From Whitmania pigra (Eukaryota > Annelida > Clitellata > Hirudinida > Haemopidae), in NCBI GenBank assembly GCA_021613335.1, contig JAJTWR010000377.1, forward strand, positions 152,501 to 216,500: a DNA stretch of 64,000 nt, written 5' to 3'. This document shows positions 12,863 through 26,776 of this stretch, one piece after another; position 1 is the stretch's first letter; every line of letters begins with the position of its first letter. The notes under the pieces were generated by a model. The model saw only the letters and a list, made by a program, of their open reading frames with translations. It was not told where the DNA came from and ran no database searches. The position numbers and the translations under genes were made by a program.

Positions 12863-14179
12863 ATGGAACACTACAGTGAGTCATCGATGACCTCCCAGTT
12901 GACCTCAAACTACTCGACCACCTTCAATTCCACAAGTATGGATGGCTCCACACTTGGAAGTACAACCACTCTGCCATCCTTTAAAACCACAATCCCGTCG
13001 TCGAATTCCCTGGACTTTACCTGGGTGGAATACGTAGGCATGGTACTGTCCCTGATCATATTCACAGTCGGCATGGCTGGCAACATTCTGACGATCATCA
13101 TCATGCGCAGGAAACCCTTTCTGGCTTCCTCGGCCTGCGTGTACCTTCCCTGCATGGCCATCTTCGACTCCATATTCCTCGTCAGTGGCATCCCTTTCGA
13201 ATGGGTCTCATGGTTCCAAATCGACATCGAATCTTGGGCTTGTCGTTTCCACAGGTTCATCTTTTACGGAAGCGGCGACGTGTCCGTTTGGATCCTAGTT
13301 GCCTTCACCTTCGACAGATTCATTGCCGTGTGCTTTCCGTTCAAGAAGAGATTCTTCTGCGAGCCGAGGAAAGCCCTGATAACGGTCTGTCTGTGCATCT
13401 TCCTCGGCGTCCTCAAAAATGCCCACCTCTTCTGGACCAGAGGGATCGAGATGAAGAAAGGTCAAATCATCAGAAGCTGTGGCCAGGTGGAGGAATATCG
13501 TACCTTTGAGAAATACGTTCGTCCTTGGATTGCTTTCGTCTTTGTGTCCTTGATTCCATTTATTTCCATCATAGTCTTCAACGCCTCCATCGTTCATAAT
13601 CTCCTGAAGTCGAAGAAGTCCAGGCCGGATGCGTTCTCTGGGAGACGGAGCACTGTGATGAGCAACAAGTCGAGCATCTACAGCGGCAGAGATACCATCA
13701 GAAGCAAGGAGGAGTCCGGTCAGACGAAGAAGAACAGCGGCAGATCAGTCTACCAGACCACTGCCATGTGTCTGAGCGTTTCCTTCGCTTTTCTCATCTT
13801 CATCGCTCCGAGCATCGTCATCCACATAGGAAAGCCATACTGGAAGAAGAATCCTTTCTACGACGCCGTCAAGACAATCAACAACATGCTCTTCTACGCC
13901 AACCACGGCATCAACTTTTACCTGTATTGCTTGACCGGCGTTCGATTCAGAGCCGAACTGCAAGTCTTGTTTGGAAAGCGAGAAAAGAGATCTTACTCCA
14001 TCATGAGCGGCCTCAATCCCAGATTTGCATCGACGAGACCTTCGATTTTGACGAGCGAGGCGAAAGAGTCGACAGTTTCGTCTGACCACAACGACAGCCA
14101 AGGTTTTGCCGATGCCGCCATAGCCCTCGCTCTTCGCCGAGAGTTAGCATCAGATGAGACGAAGCAGACGACAGAGTGA
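12863..14179 (+). CDS. rhodopsin-like G-protein-coupled receptor, intronless
   Basis: A single open frame of 438 residues encodes a class A (rhodopsin-like) seven-helix receptor of the plasma membrane. Residues 1-55 are a Ser/Thr-rich extracellular tail with N-glycosylation sequons at N16 and N22. Seven hydrophobic helices follow. GN of helix 1 is at 73-74, the helix 2 Asp is at about 102, and C127 is the likely disulfide cysteine at the top of helix 3. The DRY motif is replaced by FDRF (150-153), and helix 7 carries NHGINFYLY in place of NPxxY. The usual CWxP of helix 6 is missing (FIAP instead). Loop 3 and the C-tail are long, basic and Ser/Thr-rich. Such intronless receptors with FDRF resemble orphan neuropeptide or chemosensory receptors expanded in lophotrochozoans, but that subfamily call is inference and no ligand can be named. 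The start is favoured by the AACATGG context and the absence of an earlier in-frame ATG. Confidence 0.95.
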   Translation: MEHYSESSMTSQLTSNYSTTFNSTSMDGSTLGSTTTLPSFKTTIPSSNSLDFTWVEYVGMVLSLIIFTVGMAGNILTIIIMRRKPFLASSACVYLPCMAIFDSIFLVSGIPFEWVSWFQIDIESWACRFHRFIFYGSGDVSVWILVAFTFDRFIAVCFPFKKRFFCEPRKALITVCLCIFLGVLKNAHLFWTRGIEMKKGQIIRSCGQVEEYRTFEKYVRPWIAFVFVSLIPFISIIVFNASIVHNLLKSKKSRPDAFSGRRSTVMSNKSSIYSGRDTIRSKEESGQTKKNSGRSVYQTTAMCLSVSFAFLIFIAPSIVIHIGKPYWKKNPFYDAVKTINNMLFYANHGINFYLYCLTGVRFRAELQVLFGKREKRSYSIMSGLNPRFASTRPSILTSEAKESTVSSDHNDSQGFADAAIALALRRELASDETKQTTE

Positions 14180-14540
14180 AGAAGCTAATTGCGCGCGCGT
14201 TTTGAATTCAAATTTGTCGCGTCGGTTGAGACGTTGTTTTCTTTTTCGATCGTGTATACCGTTGTTTTCTTAATCCTGTTTTTAGAGACATTTTTTGCAG
14301 ACAATTTTATTTTTTATTTTCGATTCATGATTTACCTTCTTCATCTGACAAAGGATTCCAGGTCGTAACAATCTTTTGTTCGAGCTTATTTTGCCATTTC
14401 AGTATTAATCTTTTTTTTTTTATTTTTCATTTTCAACATTCACCCACTTAAATTTTTTAAACTATTCTTTCTATGCTATTCTATTTCAATGACTTGCACA
14501 ATCTGACAAATGTTCCCTCATTCCGAACATGACGCTCCTC

Positions 14541-14546
14541 AATAAA
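14541..14546 (+). other. candidate poly(A) signal of the GPCR gene
   Basis: An AATAAA hexamer lies about 360 bp downstream of the GPCR stop codon in an AT-rich 3' region. A LINE-tail-like sequence follows at about 14,556-14,600 (GGATTCTAATCAAATAAAT), so the hexamer could instead belong to inserted DNA. Confidence 0.4.
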
Positions 14547-16358
14547 AAAAACCTTGTGGCAATGGATTCTAATCAAATAAATCAATCAATCAATAATAAA
14601 TTATCTTAATATATTGTGGGACCCCACTATACTGTAACTCCAGACGTTAATTTGGGAAAAACTAAATTGGTGGCCGAATGTTAAATTCTTCTCACACGCT
14701 TAATTACATGATACATTGTTGTAACAACCCAGCAACATAATTGCTAGTATTTATTACTTAACTAATCATCACTACCTAATAATCACCAGGAAACTGAAGA
14801 GAATCCATCAATCCTTACTCATTACAAGAACATATAACAGCTCTTCCCTCATCAGAGGCACCATATCAGCTTGGATTAATTTGACATCGCCACTGGCCTA
14901 TCGAACCACTGAACACAAAATTTAAAAAAACAAAAACAACAACACTTGAAAGTTGAAACGTCAGTTGTTAAACCTTCTAAAGAGTATACGACACAGGTAC
15001 AAGTTCTTGCTCCAAATAGATGCTCCTAGATTAACAGTTTCAGTGGTTATCGTGACTGAAACTCAGGAGATAGCGAGACATGCCCATTTGACAAGGTAGG
15101 CAAGGTGACAGACAGGCAAACAGGTAGACAGATGGAAACACACACAGAGATGAAATGAGAGATGAAAATTTTATGAGACAACAAAAGTCCTACCTAATGT
15201 TTTCTATGGTCTGCTTTCAAACTCTTTCAAAGTCCTTCTAAAATATAGTCGTCGCCATCGTCATCATCATCATCATCATCACAGTCGAAATCATTATCAT
15301 CATCAAGTCATCCAAAAGATTCTGGTGATTACGACCGGAAAGCAATCCTGTGGAATGCCAAGCGACGGTGGAAGGTAATTTGTAAGTAATTTCCAGCCAC
15401 ACGAGTACAAATCCATCGGAAGACCTGCTACAATTCGATCGCATTCGGCTGAGTAGCAAAGATGAGAAGAGAGTTTGGTTTTGGAAACACCGACAACCCT
15501 TGACGGAAACATCGGAAACAATGAGAGGTTGCGTATTATTCGCGAGACGGCAATTTCGAACTAACAGATACACCAGACAGGTACAGCTATCGATTGTTTA
15601 CCAATGTTCACTACGAGAGACGTGTTCGAAAACGAACTAATTTACTAGCGCACGAGAATAAAATGACTACCAAAGTGGAAACCGAACAATAACACAGCTT
15701 AACTTGGAGAACGAAGGTATGGCTTAAATAAGCGTGTCAGCTAAAAATGTGGTAAACGCATGGTAAAACGGGCCGAACGAGCTGAGGAATCAAGTGGATC
15801 ATCGATTGGACAGGTGATCGTCACCCGTGGCAACGAACCACCAGAGTAAGTGGTCATTAGAACGACGCCATCGGTTTGCCTCGACGACGGAAAGACCAGG
15901 TCGATAAACGCAAAGTAACATGAATACACGAAAAACAATATTCGATACGCGCGACATGCAATACTCAAAGATCAATGCAAAGAAGTTATATATGCAATTC
16001 GTGCGGGATGCATCTCAAACTTAACATCAAGGAATAGATAGGTACGGGTACTAACTAATGCGTTAATGCACGTGATATGCATTCCTAAAGAAGCCAAAAC
16101 ACCGATCGAATGTTCGGCGCATGCCGCTTCGCTCGGAATGTAACGGAACGAAAGACAAGGGAATGGAGGTGAAGCAACTATGGCAACTGAACCGTCATGG
16201 TGAACTTGGAGAACAAAACGTGGTCGGGAAAATATTTATAAAATAAAATAAAATAAAATAAAATAAAAAACTTAAAGAAACAAGAATCAGCTGAGCTACA
16301 GAGCGAGATGTCTCCAATGTAAACAACAGCTCCTCTCCACCATCATCATCATCATCAA

Positions 16359-16389
<31 letters not shown>

Positions 16390-18117
16390 TTCATCATCAT
16401 CATCATCATCATCATCAACATCTTCACCATCAACATCATCATCATCATCATCAACATCTTCATCATCAACATCACCATCATCATCATCAACCACCCAACA
16501 GAGGTAAAGTTTGTCAATTTTGATCACCAGTGACGACAGGAAGACATTTTGAATGACAACGGTTGTCGAGCGGAGAAACGTTCCGAGAAAAGAAAAATGA
16601 AAGAGCAAAAGACACCGAACGTGTCGCAAACGAGTGAGCAAATCGACGTTCACATAAATTTACATAAATTAATTAAATATTCACAAAAGCAAAGGTTGTT
16701 TCTTCTATGTAAATTGAGCGTTAAAACGCAAAACACTGAGGATCGTAACTCTTGCACGAGAAGAAGCCAAATGATGGTGATGACGATGATTCGCCAAAAG
16801 AAGATGACGTAAAGTGCAAAATAGCGACAGCTATGTATCCATTTATATTCAATGATCACTTAATCAACAGACAATTAATAATTGTTTTACGAGAAGACAT
16901 ACAACCAATCAATGTTAATGAGCAATCATTGTTAGGGTTCAAAGTGATAATAAAGTAAAAAGTAATAAAGCAATAACGTAGATAACAATTTAATTGAGAA
17001 TTTAATTTCTCTACAGACCTACAGGTGATTGAGACTGATTGGATAAGACATCAACTTCTGAGTCCCACAATAGTTGATTTAAGTGCTTTAACAATCAACC
17101 GACAATCGATTTTATCTTTTAATCACTTTGCACTAATTACAATGAACCATCAATAGGCCAATAGTGAGCCATATAACTACATTACACAATCAAATCCAAA
17201 CTAATTGGACAAGTTCTACTACTAAAAAGTGAATTCTCAAAGAAAAGTGATAAACGAATGCATTGCGATAAACCCGGCGATCACAATTTCAATGGGTATG
17301 GTCGACGTCGATTGAAAGTCGACCAGACGAAACAATCGATTGAAAAGAACAATCAATGAAAATCAAAACGGAAGAGACGTGATGCACGTGTTGTCGTTCG
17401 ATAAATGGTAGATGAAGAGCACGAGAAAAATAACAGACGTCCGGAAGCAACTGACAAAATATGTGCCAGCGAATTGGGTCCCCAGTATGGAATGATGTCT
17501 TTTTGGTTATTTGGCTGGTGGCAGATATTTTACAAGCTTGCAGATTAGTGGCGGCCACATCTATACCATCGTCATCATCATCACCCCTGCCATAACCATA
17601 CTACTACCATCATCATCATAATCAGCAGCAGTTATAATGTAAGGTGAAGAGCAACAACAACGACAGACGACGAAAGTATTGTCGACACAAATTTAGAAAC
17701 CAGAAGATAATGTCTTACAACAGGGCAGACGTCCTAGTCGCATGCGAACGAAGAAACTGCTCCAGAAATGGCCGATCGTTGTGGACACGTTCCAAAGAGC
17801 GGAAGACTGCTTGCGAGAGAGAATCTACTTGCTATCCTTAATAAGAGGATGACTTTGAGCCGAGGGAATGACAAGGTCTACGGTCTAAACGTTTCCTCGT
17901 CGTGATCTTCTCAGAATTTCAAAAAAGCATCCTGTCGGATGAAGTTGCCAATTAAGTGGAAAATTGATCAAAATGTTCGAATCGATATCTTCAATAATTA
18001 GCAAATAATTAATGAACTAATTATACTGCCCTAGAATGAATACCTTTAAACTTTAAATCGTTCGTTTTTATATTTTGAAAAATGTCATAAATTTAATTTC
18101 CAATTCAAGAATAGGTC
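14547..18117. other. intergenic region, nothing recognised
   Basis: This interval between the GPCR and the 3' end of the PIP5K gene is less repetitive than its neighbours. It contains a small (ATC)n array at 15,256-15,305 and a larger one at 16,336-16,495. Frames of 60-150 residues occur on both strands, but none shows a recognisable domain, signal peptide or convincing splice-bounded exon. A transcribed UTR or non-coding RNA cannot be excluded. Confidence 0.5.
16336..16495. repeat. (ATC)n microsatellite with AACATC interruptions
   Basis: ATC units are interrupted by regularly placed CAACATC and CTTCATC words, indicating local duplication of interrupted segments. Confidence 0.9.
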
Positions 18118-18133
18118 TCACGAGAGTCCTTTA

Positions 18134-20755
18134 CTACAGTTTTGTCGACACAACAACCTCCTCCTCCTCTGAAATCTGATTGGACATCTGAAGAAGGGTT
18201 TCCGTGACCTCTCTCGACAAGGTCCCCACCTGCGAGCCATCCACGTCCGTTCCCTCCACCATCTCGGCCAATTGATCTGGCAGCTGAGCGCTACTGCCCG
18301 ATTGGCTGGAAATGGCCACGGCCTGTTGTATCGGAGCACCCGATTGGCTACTGGTTTTGGTGTCTATGTCTCCGGCGGCCAATGAATTGATAGGAGTTCC
18401 CTGTTGATCGAGCATGTGACTTGGTGTGGATATGGCTGCTCAGAATAAGGAAAATTTAGAGAATCAAATTTAACGTGAAATAGAGAGACAATGTGATTTG
18501 GGCATTTATTTAGAAGGCTATTATCAACTTTCACCATTCACTCATGCTCTGTTACTTTCTCACCATCTACTGAAAATGTCTACATACATATCTTCAGCAA
18601 CGATGAAGTTATTTAGCCGTCCGATTTAAATTGTAAGGAAAATACTTTCAAATCACAAATGCTGACTTTCTTCATTATTAGATTCCAGTGACTTAAAATA
18701 TTGAACGTCTCACTTTCTGTACCTCGTCTTTACATTTTAGTCCCTTTATGATTATCATATGAAATTATGCAGTTCTCAACTTTATTTATAACTTGACAAG
18801 CTACAAATTCCTCCAATCACCCTAAAACGGGCATCTTCATCTCCAGGCCGCCTCAAATCCAACCAGTCAAAGCATATTTTGCAACTTAAAATACAAGAAC
18901 ATTTCATCCTCATTCCTTCTCACTCTTTCACTCCTCTGCACTTCTCTCTCACTCTTTCACTCCTCTGCACTTCTCTCTCACTCCTTCAAAGAATCGCCAC
19001 TCGACTCGAACTCACTGGAACAACTCGGACTTGATGCCGTGTAGCTAGGCGTACCTTCGGTGAGTGAGGTGTGGGTCGGGGTGCTGGCCGTGGTGGAGGC
19101 CATGGTGTGCGCAGGGGAGTTCAGATGCCTTGACATCTCCATGGAGACGGGTAGAGAGCTGCTGTAACGCCTGTTAGGAGTTGATATTAAATTTGCCAGT
19201 TTCATCTATTATTTCCGTCGGTAATTAAACATCGTAATTTCATAATTTAATTAAGTTTAATGAACTTAACAATTTTAATAATAATTAACAACTTATTGTA
19301 ATTATTCACTTGTCAGTGGTGGCCAAGTTGAGATCTGCCATCGAAGAAGTTGGAGGAGGCGTGGCACTCGGTAGGACATCGGGCCTGCCACCTGGGGAAT
19401 GAAATAAAATTAATTTCAATCCCGGCGACAATCACTTAGACGTTGTTTCTGCAATATGTCGCACTTATGAAACACATTGGTGCGTCCATTGAAGTTGTTA
19501 CACTGATGAAATACAAACATTCCTAAATCTATTCAAATTATCCAACTGATGAAAACACAACCGTACATCCATTTAAGTTATCCAACCAACGAGATGCATT
19601 CCTAAATGCATTCAAAACTGAATTTAATATCCAGTTCGAACCGAATTCCATCTTGCTGGGATCGATGGCTATCGATGAACTCTTCATGGGACCAGGAAGA
19701 CTCTTCCTGGAAGTGGGAGAGTGCCTGAGAGCTGTAAGTAAATATAAACATGAGCTCATAATTTTTATTATAACTGTGAGTAAATATAAACACGAGCTCA
19801 TAATTTTTATTATAGCTGTAAGTAAATATAAACATGAGCTCATAATTTTTATTATAACTGTGAGTAAATATAAACAGGAGCTCATAATTTTTATTATAGC
19901 TGTGAGTAAATATAAACATGAGCTCATAATTTTTATTATAGCTGTGAGTAAATATAAACATGAGCTCATAATTTTTATTATAACTGTGAGTAAATATAAA
20001 CATGAGCTCATAATTTTTATTATAGCTGTGAGTAAATATAAACACGAGCTCATAATTTTTATTATAGCTGTGAGTAAATATAAACATGAGCTCATAATTT
20101 TTATTATAACTGTGAGTAAATATAAACATGAGCTCATAATTTTTATTATAGCTGTGAGTAAATATAAACATGAGCTCATAATTTTTATTATAGCTGTGAG
20201 TAAATATAAACATGAGTTCATAATTTTACTACAATTATGCTGAACAGCAAGCTTACAAGAAACTAAGGTTAGTATTTGAAAATGTGAATATTTATTATAT
20301 TATTATATTAATAATTATCATTATTATCATCATCATCGTTGTCATTGTTATTAACAAAATACTATCTATATATAAAAAAAAGTTAAAATAAAATATTTCA
20401 AGAAACGATCCGTGCAAAGGGAGAGAAGCAATTAAATAATTAAGCCTTTAATTGAAAGTGGAAGCAACAGAATTTTAAAAATGCTGGTAGAAAGGGTCTC
20501 AAAAAATGGTGAAGATGAATTTCAATCAAGTAAAATTCGAATTTTTTTAAAGTTTCAATCTCAATTATTAATTTGTTTAAATTAAAATTAATGCTTTTAT
20601 TGAAGCAAAAAATAAAAAAACTAAAAGTGAATAACAAAATAAAATAAAACAAAATATTCTTTTCCCACAAATCATCATCACAATTATCTATCATTACCAG
20701 CACCGATGACAGAGACAACAACAACAATAATAATAATAACAATATTAATAATAAT

Positions 20756-20792
<37 letters not shown>

Positions 20793-21549
20793 TAATAATA
20801 ACAATAATAATAATAATACAACAATAATAATAACAGTACTACTAATAATAATACTCACTTTGGTCTGTAACAACTCTTACTAGAAATTCAAAGTAGCAAT
20901 GAAGTGTTGAGTAGTTCCATTAAACAAACAACAAATATTTAAAAATAAAATGATAAACGTGATAAGCCATCACATCATCACCAGCTGGAATTATTTGTAA
21001 ACGGGGGAAACAATTTTCCATGGGTGAAACAATTTTCCATGGTAGAAACAAAAAAGTGCATTCACAGAAGGCGTGATCGATCAAGGAAAGCAAACAAAGA
21101 CGGGATTCTGTGCACCAAGCATTTCCACCGAGTGCATGTTACGTTCAAAAACAATTGGGCATAGTCATCATCATCATCATCGTCGTCGTCGTTGTCGTTG
21201 TCATCACCATCATCATCATCATCACCATCGTCGTCAATACACAACACTTACCTATCTGAACGAGCTTCTTGAACCTTACGGCGCCCTTTACCTGCGGCTG
21301 GTCAACTGATTGCAAATAAAAATAAAACCGGAATAATTTCACTTGACAACGATATCTTTCGTCATCTAATTACAGCATTAAAATGAGTAACTTTTATTAA
21401 TTTATTTTTAAAATTTATTTAAACTCAAAACTCACGAGAAGGTATCTTTTTGAAGACCGTGTTGCTGAAGAAGTTCTGAAATCTTTGAGCATAAAAACCC
21501 GGCCTATGAACGGATATGGTATCCTGAGAGTAGCATAACCAATCCAATG

Positions 21550-21604
<55 letters not shown>

Positions 21605-22062
21605 TTATTTAAAATATTAATTAATACTAATAATAAATAATTTCGACGAACCCCATCATGCACGATAGACTTGACGGCATGTTCCAATTTCTTGGCAAGT
21701 CTATAGCTCTGGAGGATGTCTATGATTCCGATGTACAGCAACAACCGCTCGCCTCGAAAACTCCTCGCCGGGATTCCCCCGATGCTATTTTTATATTTCG
21801 GTGAGAAAAGACAAATCGTTTGTTTTGGTTTATGACATTTTAAAAAAATTAAAGAAATTGGTCAGAGCCCGTGCATCGAGATTGTATAATGGTCGAAATG
21901 TTGGATCATTCTTTTGCGTTCGTCACTTGTTCGAAACATCGTAGAAAATTTTATGCAGATGCAGATGATTGCAATGGCAGTGATGGTGAAATTATGAAAC
22001 ACATCATAACATATTACATAATACATAACAGTTAAGTCCTTCTTATTATTATGTTATACTAC

Positions 22063-22099
<37 letters not shown>

Positions 22100-23019
22100 G
22101 TTGTTGTTCTTTTTGTTGTAATTATTGTTATTAAATTTCAAATGCAACAACTCACGGAACTTCGTCCTCATCTATCTCCAGGGGTTCACTTTTGGCATGA
22201 ATGGCCTCCATGGTGGTCGAGAACTGAGCCAACCGCTGGTGGATCGAACGACCCCTGGTGACTGGAATTATCATCATCATCGTCATCGTCACCGTCATCA
22301 TCATCACTGTCATCATCATCATCATCATCGTAGTCATCATGGCTGTCATCATTATCACCATAACCGTCACCACCAACACTATTTTCATCATTATCATCAC
22401 CACCCTTACCATCATCACTACCATCATTATCATCGCCATTACCATCACCATCATCATCAAGCTAGCACTTTTGAAACCCACTCTTGCCCGTGTTTCCCCC
22501 GTTGTCCCCCGACGATGCGTTAGTCGAGTGACCTGTAGGTGACTCGTTCTCACTGTCTTTTGCTGCATCCTGATTGGTCAGTAATAACTGCATGAGTAAA
22601 TTAAGTAATACTAATAATAACAAATTAAAAAACGATATTTACTAAATACCAGATGCAACAAATCTTACTTTGAATATTTATTAATATTACTATCATTACA
22701 TTAAATTGGCATTATCTCATTATCTGCCAGCAATCAGGTCGACGGCGAACGGATGCATTGCCAAACGAATGGAAAATTCACGAGGAATGCACTCACCCTC
22801 TCCTTGACAGCTTCGTCGAGATTGTGGACACTCATGAGGAGGCTGTAGTCCATGATTTGGAAACTCTGCAGCACCTGGCGACGGAGTTCGATGAACAAAA
22901 AGTTAAAATAAAATAAAATAAAATAAAAATAAAAATAAAAATATCATTATTACATGTTGTAATGATAGCAAAATAACAACAGCAATTGGAATTATGATAT
23001 TTACTTAATGATGATGTTG

Positions 23020-23053
<34 letters not shown>

Positions 23054-23592
23054 ATCGATTTAGTGGTAATGGTGATGACAATTTTAATAAAGCAAAATGA
23101 AAACTTAAAGCCTGAGAATCTAAAATATAAACTAGAAAATCTTTGAAAAAAAACCTACCTAACATGAAACTACCTACCTTCCTCAACAAGGACAAAAAAA
23201 AGGAACTCAATTCACCCACCCTGCAGTCTCTCTCGATGGTCTTGACCAGGGCGGAGAATGTTTCCCCTTCGAGCATGAGACCTTCGGGGTGAAGGGTCAC
23301 AAAGTCAAGGTCCTTCAAGGTCGGACTCTTCTTCGACCTCTCTTCTTTCGACGCCTTCCTCTTATACGTGCTTCCCTTAAGTGGATTGATTTCGAGGAGC
23401 AAATAAATAATTAAATAAATCAATCAATCAATTAATCAGTCTTGTTTGAGTCAATTGTTGTTATTATTTAGTTAAATGTAGTCTGATGGATATTATTTGA
23501 GGTTGACAATTAAAACGGAATATTATGATCGTTGGTATGCATGTCTAATTTCAGTTGGCAAACGAGAATCATTAATCATCATAAATATCAAG

Positions 23593-23627
<35 letters not shown>

Positions 23628-24707
23628 GTAGTAGTAGTAGTAGTAGTAGTAATATTATTTTATTATTATTATTGTTATTATTAAATCTTATTATTTCATT
23701 AAAATAAATTTAGCCACTGCTCAATTTCAAATTGCATTCAACCTTCAATATAAACTACGCATTAGAACCTCCTTAATCAACAACATGATCAATCAAGTCA
23801 AAAAAAAAAATTATGCATTCCCACAAAATCCATCATCATCACCACCACCACCACCACCACCACCACCACCACCACCACCACCACCATCACCATCATCATC
23901 ATCATACCTTGAGGTCATACTTCTCGTGCATCTTGATGGACATTGGCAGAAGGTTGTTCATCACCACGAACCTGATATTCTTACCACCGCACTGGAAAGA
24001 CAAGAAGGAGTTTACGGATGGAAGGGTGGAAAGGATGAGCAGACGACAGAGAGGCAGACAAACGAACAAAACTTGCAGAGTTAAAACTTAGATTACAGAG
24101 CTTTGGTTGCACAAATTAGGCCGAAAACTGCCACAACAATAATAACAACGATGATGATGATGATGACGATGACGACAACGACGACGATGATGATGGTAAT
24201 AAGTGCTATTGACGATGACTAAATTCAATTTAATGCCAAATCAAAAGCGTTGGACTGAAAGTCAAAAATGATGGCATTTATTTTGAATGCTTGTGATTTC
24301 TTCATTTTGGTTCAATGATTCAAACATTTTGAATTTTGAGAAAAAAAATTTTTTAAGCAAACAGAAAAAGCAAGGATGCAGTTAGAATTTTTCGCTTTTT
24401 CTAATGAATTCGAACCTTTCAGAATAATCATGATGATGGTGATGATGATGACAACGACGACATCAATAATGGTAATTGCAGTGTGAGATGATCACCGTGA
24501 TGACTGAGATGGCTCTTGAAACAAAAACAACTGCACGCTCTCCAATCAACCAATCAACCGCGATTACACACATCAAGCACTCACAGGCAACAGTATTCAC
24601 TCAAGGAGCTGCAGACGAACTACCATCATCATCGTCGTCATCATCATCATCATCATCATCAGCATCATCATCATCATCATCATCATCATCTCATCATCAT
24701 CATCATC

Positions 24708-24782
<75 letters not shown>

Positions 24783-25159
24783 CCACCACCACCACCACCA
24801 CCACACCACCACCACAGTAATCATCACCATCACCACAGTCATTATCATCCTCATCATCATCATCATCACCATGACCATAGGCATCATCATCATCATCATA
24901 TCATCATCATCATCATCATCACATCATCATCATCATCATCCTCATCATCATCATCATCATCATCATCATCACCACCACCACCACACCACCACCACCACAC
25001 CACCACCACCACCACCACCACCACCACCACCACAGTAATCATCACCATCACCACAGTCATTATCATCCTCATCATCACCACAACTATCATCATCACCATG
25101 ACCATAGGCATCATCATCATCACCACTATCATCATCATCAATGTCATCATCACGACAAG

Positions 25160-25193
<34 letters not shown>

Positions 25194-26275
25194 TCACACT
25201 TGTAAGGATTAAAAGTTCGACCATCCAACAGTTGGAGAAATCATGCTCTGAGGTGGAAACGGACATGCAGGATAACATGTGTGGAATGCGCGAGATTGGA
25301 TAAGAAGCGAGTTATTGGATTCTCCGTGAGTGCATTCGTGCATTTGAATTCTGAGAGCATTATCTGGAGAAGTTGTGCGCAGATGTTTAAGATATTTTCA
25401 AAGATATGAAAGGCTGATTAGCATATTGCTGCCATAATTTGCAATTACAAAAGTAAAAACAACAATATTTAAAAAAAAATTTACAATAAATCTATTCATA
25501 GAAATTTTAGCATTTATCATTTTTTTTAATTTATAATTTATTTCAATTAAATGTGCAAGGTTCTCACCTGATAACAAAACAATCCGTAAAACTTTGGCAG
25601 CAGGGTTCTTGGATTTTGATTCAAGTTCTGCAATAAATTTGTTGAACGTTAACCAATTAACCATTAACTAGATAAAAGTTTATTAATGTAACAGACTCAA
25701 TAAATTTGCAATAAATTTGTTGAACGTTAACCAATATTAACCAGATAAAGGTTTATTAATGTAATAACAGACTCAACCATGAATCGATCCAACATTATTG
25801 ATTTACAGCCATCAACCAACTCAAACCAAGCGTCAAAAATGCAAAGGTAACTGAAACATAAAAGGCATTCTGGTCTGTCGAACATGTCATGCTCCTGCGC
25901 GTGGAGGTGACTGCAGGTCGTAATGCATTCGTAAATCAGCCCGCACGGCCGGGAAGCGCTACCCTCGAGTAGTGGCATTATACCACCGGAAGACCTATTA
26001 ACAAGTGCCTTCAAATCCTGTTCTTACTCAAAATAAATAAATGCACAAATGCAATAGAAATGCTGATAACCTTTGGCAAAACCCAGATGGAAATTACTAA
26101 CCGGTCGATGTAAATTAGGAAAAAAATAAAAGAATGCTAAACGAATCATAAATTTTGGATGCTTCACGAATTAATAAAATAAATAAATAAATAATTACTA
26201 GAAGCATCAACTCACAGCCTAGTGAAATAAGAGTACTTTCAATCCAAATCATAACAGTTGGTAACAATAATTTTA

Positions 26276-26353
<78 letters not shown>

Positions 26354-26745
26354 GTAATAGTAATAATAATAGCAACAACAACAACAAAGCAATGCAAGTG
26401 GTAACATCATCTTCAAACCATGTAGTATCCAGGTAGTAACTTCTGCAGGAAGTCAGCCTCCTTGTTGCTGACGGTTTTGATGATGAACTCGTCGTCGTCG
26501 GTGATGTAGAAGATGCTTCCACTGGCACCTGGATTGGATAACTCCTTCAGAGCGTAGTTGCACAGGGAGATCTGGAAGAAGAAGGAAGATGGGAAGGTTG
26601 AGAGGAAAACGATTATGATTATGATGATGATGATGATGATGGTGGTGGGGGTGGTGATGTTGACGACAGCAAGAACAAAAATAATAATTCTAATAATAAT
26701 AATAGTTAGGAGAAGAAGATGATTATGATGACAATGAGAAGGTTA

Positions 26746-26776
<31 letters not shown>

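Noticed and set aside
13201..14101. Several frames of about 100 residues on both strands inside the GPCR
   Set aside because: They are shadows of the 438-residue receptor frame.
19602..20243. Three open frames of about 200 residues made of 14-residue repeats as independent genes; also a CRISPR-like look
   Set aside because: They are frames of one intronic 42-bp minisatellite with no stops. The units are contiguous, with no unique spacers, and this is animal DNA.
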